Positions 62,996 through 64,000 of a stretch of 64,000 nucleotides of DNA are shown here, piece after piece (positions within the stretch are counted from its first letter, which is position 1; each line of letters opens with the position of its first letter). The DNA is from Gordonia sp049847105. Its GTDB lineage: Bacteria; Actinomycetota; Actinomycetes; Mycobacteriales; Mycobacteriaceae. Under the pieces are notes generated by a model. It was not told the DNA's origin and made no database searches. It saw only the letters and a list, made by a program, of their open reading frames with translations. Both the position numbers and the translations under genes were made by a program. The DNA is taken from positions 682,001-746,000 of the forward strand of contig NZ_JBNCNS010000001.1 in assembly GCF_049847105.1 (NCBI RefSeq), written 5' to 3'.

Positions 62996-63682
62996 ATGAC
63001 TGAAGCGAAGGTCAATGAGACAGGCGTCGAAGCGCTGGACATGATCTATGGCGGACTTGTACCTGGCCTCGCGGCGCTCTACGGCCCAGGCGCGATCTCC
63101 ACCCGCATGGGTTTCTGGATTGCAAAGCAATTATCGCGGTCAGTGGAGTGGCAGTCGAATGTTGCCATTGCAGCGAGCGATTGGACACCAAACGAACTCG
63201 CAGACGAGCTCCTTGGATACCCAAACGTCCGACGCACTGCTCTCGACTTCGGAGGCTTCCAGGCTCTCGCGCAAGCAGTAGCAACAGTCGGGGAGGGTGG
63301 ACTACTCGTCCTCGACAGCACGTCGGCCCTGGAGGCCAAGGCTGGAGTCATCCGCAAAACACCCGCACGATACGCCGAACTCGAAGCGATTCGCTCACTC
63401 GCCGTCGAGTCGAATGTCATGGTGCTGGCATGTGGCCGATGGGATGTGAGCCGAAAACGGCTACTGGGAACGACATTGTGGGAGGAGCTAGCACGAAACT
63501 TGTACGTGCTTCGTCCTCGGGAGTCCTACTTCGGGCGTTACCAGATTGAGGCCGTGACTGCGACGAACCGCAGCCAGGCCGCGTCGAGTCCAGTCACACT
63601 CTGGCTCGATGACTCGACGATCGCACCCATGCCCGACGATCCGAGCCCACCAGCCGAGATCCGCATCTGTTGGGGCGCCTGA
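62996..63682 (+). CDS. RecA/RadA-like protein with degenerate P-loop
   Basis: A 228-residue protein with the RecA/RadA/KaiC core layout: TGVEALDMIYGGLVPGLAALYGPGAIS near residue 10, where Walker A should be, and GGLLVLDST, a Walker B, near residue 105. The P-loop reads GPGAISTR, lacking the essential Lys-Thr/Ser, so ATP hydrolysis is doubtful. GGAGG lies about eight bases before the ATG. It is followed after 72 bases by a nucleotidyltransferase gene on the same strand; the pair may be an operon. Confidence 0.7.
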   Translation: MTEAKVNETGVEALDMIYGGLVPGLAALYGPGAISTRMGFWIAKQLSRSVEWQSNVAIAASDWTPNELADELLGYPNVRRTALDFGGFQALAQAVATVGEGGLLVLDSTSALEAKAGVIRKTPARYAELEAIRSLAVESNVMVLACGRWDVSRKRLLGTTLWEELARNLYVLRPRESYFGRYQIEAVTATNRSQAASSPVTLWLDDSTIAPMPDDPSPPAEIRICWGA

Positions 63683-63754
63683 AACGCCCCACACACCCTT
63701 TCTATACATCCACTTCTATTGCGCTGCAACAATCGCTTGTGAGGAAGCTCCATC

Positions 63755-64000
63755 ATGACCGTCGAGACACAGCAGTCAGACTTCGATCGCGAGCTTGAGA
63801 TCCTGCGGTCTGAATTCGTCCACATGTCCCTCACGCGGCCACACTTTGTCGTGATTTTCGGGTCGTGGGTCAGTTGTCACCACGGGGCAGCATACGGTCC
63901 ACCCAACGACATCGATGTACTTATTGTCACCGAAGCGCGGTGCACGGGTCTCGATGCGAGCTTCCATGTGCTCGTCGAGCATGCCGAGAGCTGCGAGGAT
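63755..64000 (+). CDS. Nucleotidyltransferase-fold protein, cut by window edge
   Basis: The first 82 residues are visible. FVVIFGSWVSCHHGAAYGPPNDIDVLIVTE gives the GS...DxD nucleotidyltransferase pattern (Gly-Ser then Asp-Ile-Asp), as in minimal nucleotidyltransferases and antitoxin-type MNT domains. Its role and partner are unknown because the gene leaves the window. It probably shares a transcript with the RecA-like gene. Confidence 0.7.
   Translation, partial: MTVETQQSDFDRELEILRSEFVHMSLTRPHFVVIFGSWVSCHHGAAYGPPNDIDVLIVTEARCTGLDASFHVLVEHAESCED

Larger units (their letters stand above)
47206..64000. mobile_element. Integrated element, left end at tRNA-Phe, runs off window
   Basis: The tRNA-Phe fragment marks one border. 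Inside are a rolling-circle Rep protein, pseudogene fragments, toxin-immunity genes, an orphan antitoxin, a restriction-modification enzyme and AT-richer genes, all unlike the ordered core genes to the left. This composition fits an integrative conjugative element of the actinomycete type or a mosaic of insertions at one tRNA. No integrase or conjugation gene is seen in the visible part, so the right border and mobility are unknown. Confidence 0.65.

Overview
The window is high-GC actinobacterial chromosome, most likely from the Mycobacteriales and best guessed as Gordonia or a close relative. The genus is inferred from gene content, without a marker gene. The first ~18.5 kb keeps the block found in Mycobacterium tuberculosis around Rv0858c-Rv0877: dapC, an XPB helicase and its partner, moaC-mog-moaE, rpfA, moaD-moaA, a cold-shock protein, a DUF2771 protein, an MFS protein and a DUF3027 protein.

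Region 1-18.5 kb is core genome. It makes molybdopterin precursors (moaA, moaD, moaC, mog, moaE) and the muralytic resuscitation factor RpfA. The 441-base leader of rpfA carries a CRP-type site, a possible MtrA site, a perfect hairpin and a well-matched c-di-AMP (ydaO/yuaA) riboswitch. A 21-bp repeat family lies in two intergenic regions, near 3.1 kb and 18.55 kb.

Region 18.5-30 kb is catabolic. It holds an F420-type oxidoreductase, TetR regulators, a flavin monooxygenase, a cholesterol-oxidase-like GMC enzyme, an acetoacetate-decarboxylase-like protein, a mycofactocin-type SDR and an MMPL exporter. Region 30-42 kb mixes housekeeping and signalling: AlkB, a membrane adenylate cyclase, YceI, a NUDIX hydrolase, a self-regulated TetR-ABC transporter operon behind a perfect 31-bp palindrome, and a secreted hydrolase. 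Region 40.6-47.1 kb is a coherent alcohol-to-acyl-CoA cassette: GMC alcohol dehydrogenase, aldehyde dehydrogenase, acyl-CoA ligase and a PucR regulator facing the two dehydrogenases across a 24-bp palindrome.

At 47.21 kb the 3' half of a tRNA-Phe gene marks an attachment site. Everything to its right looks like an integrated element that runs off the window. It holds a rolling-circle (HUH) Rep protein, an orphan MbcA/ParS-type antitoxin, a decayed met-gene fragment, two lipoproteins, and a type VII secretion-linked polymorphic toxin operon (SseB-like protein, small helical partner, HNH nuclease toxin, Tdi1-type immunity protein, unknown protein) with a degraded second immunity copy 4 kb away. 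A defence-like block follows: a DUF3644 protein, a type IIG-like methylase/nuclease, an unknown gene, and a degenerate RecA-like ATPase next to a nucleotidyltransferase cut by the window edge. No integrase, ESX core machinery, rRNA operon or CRISPR array is visible.
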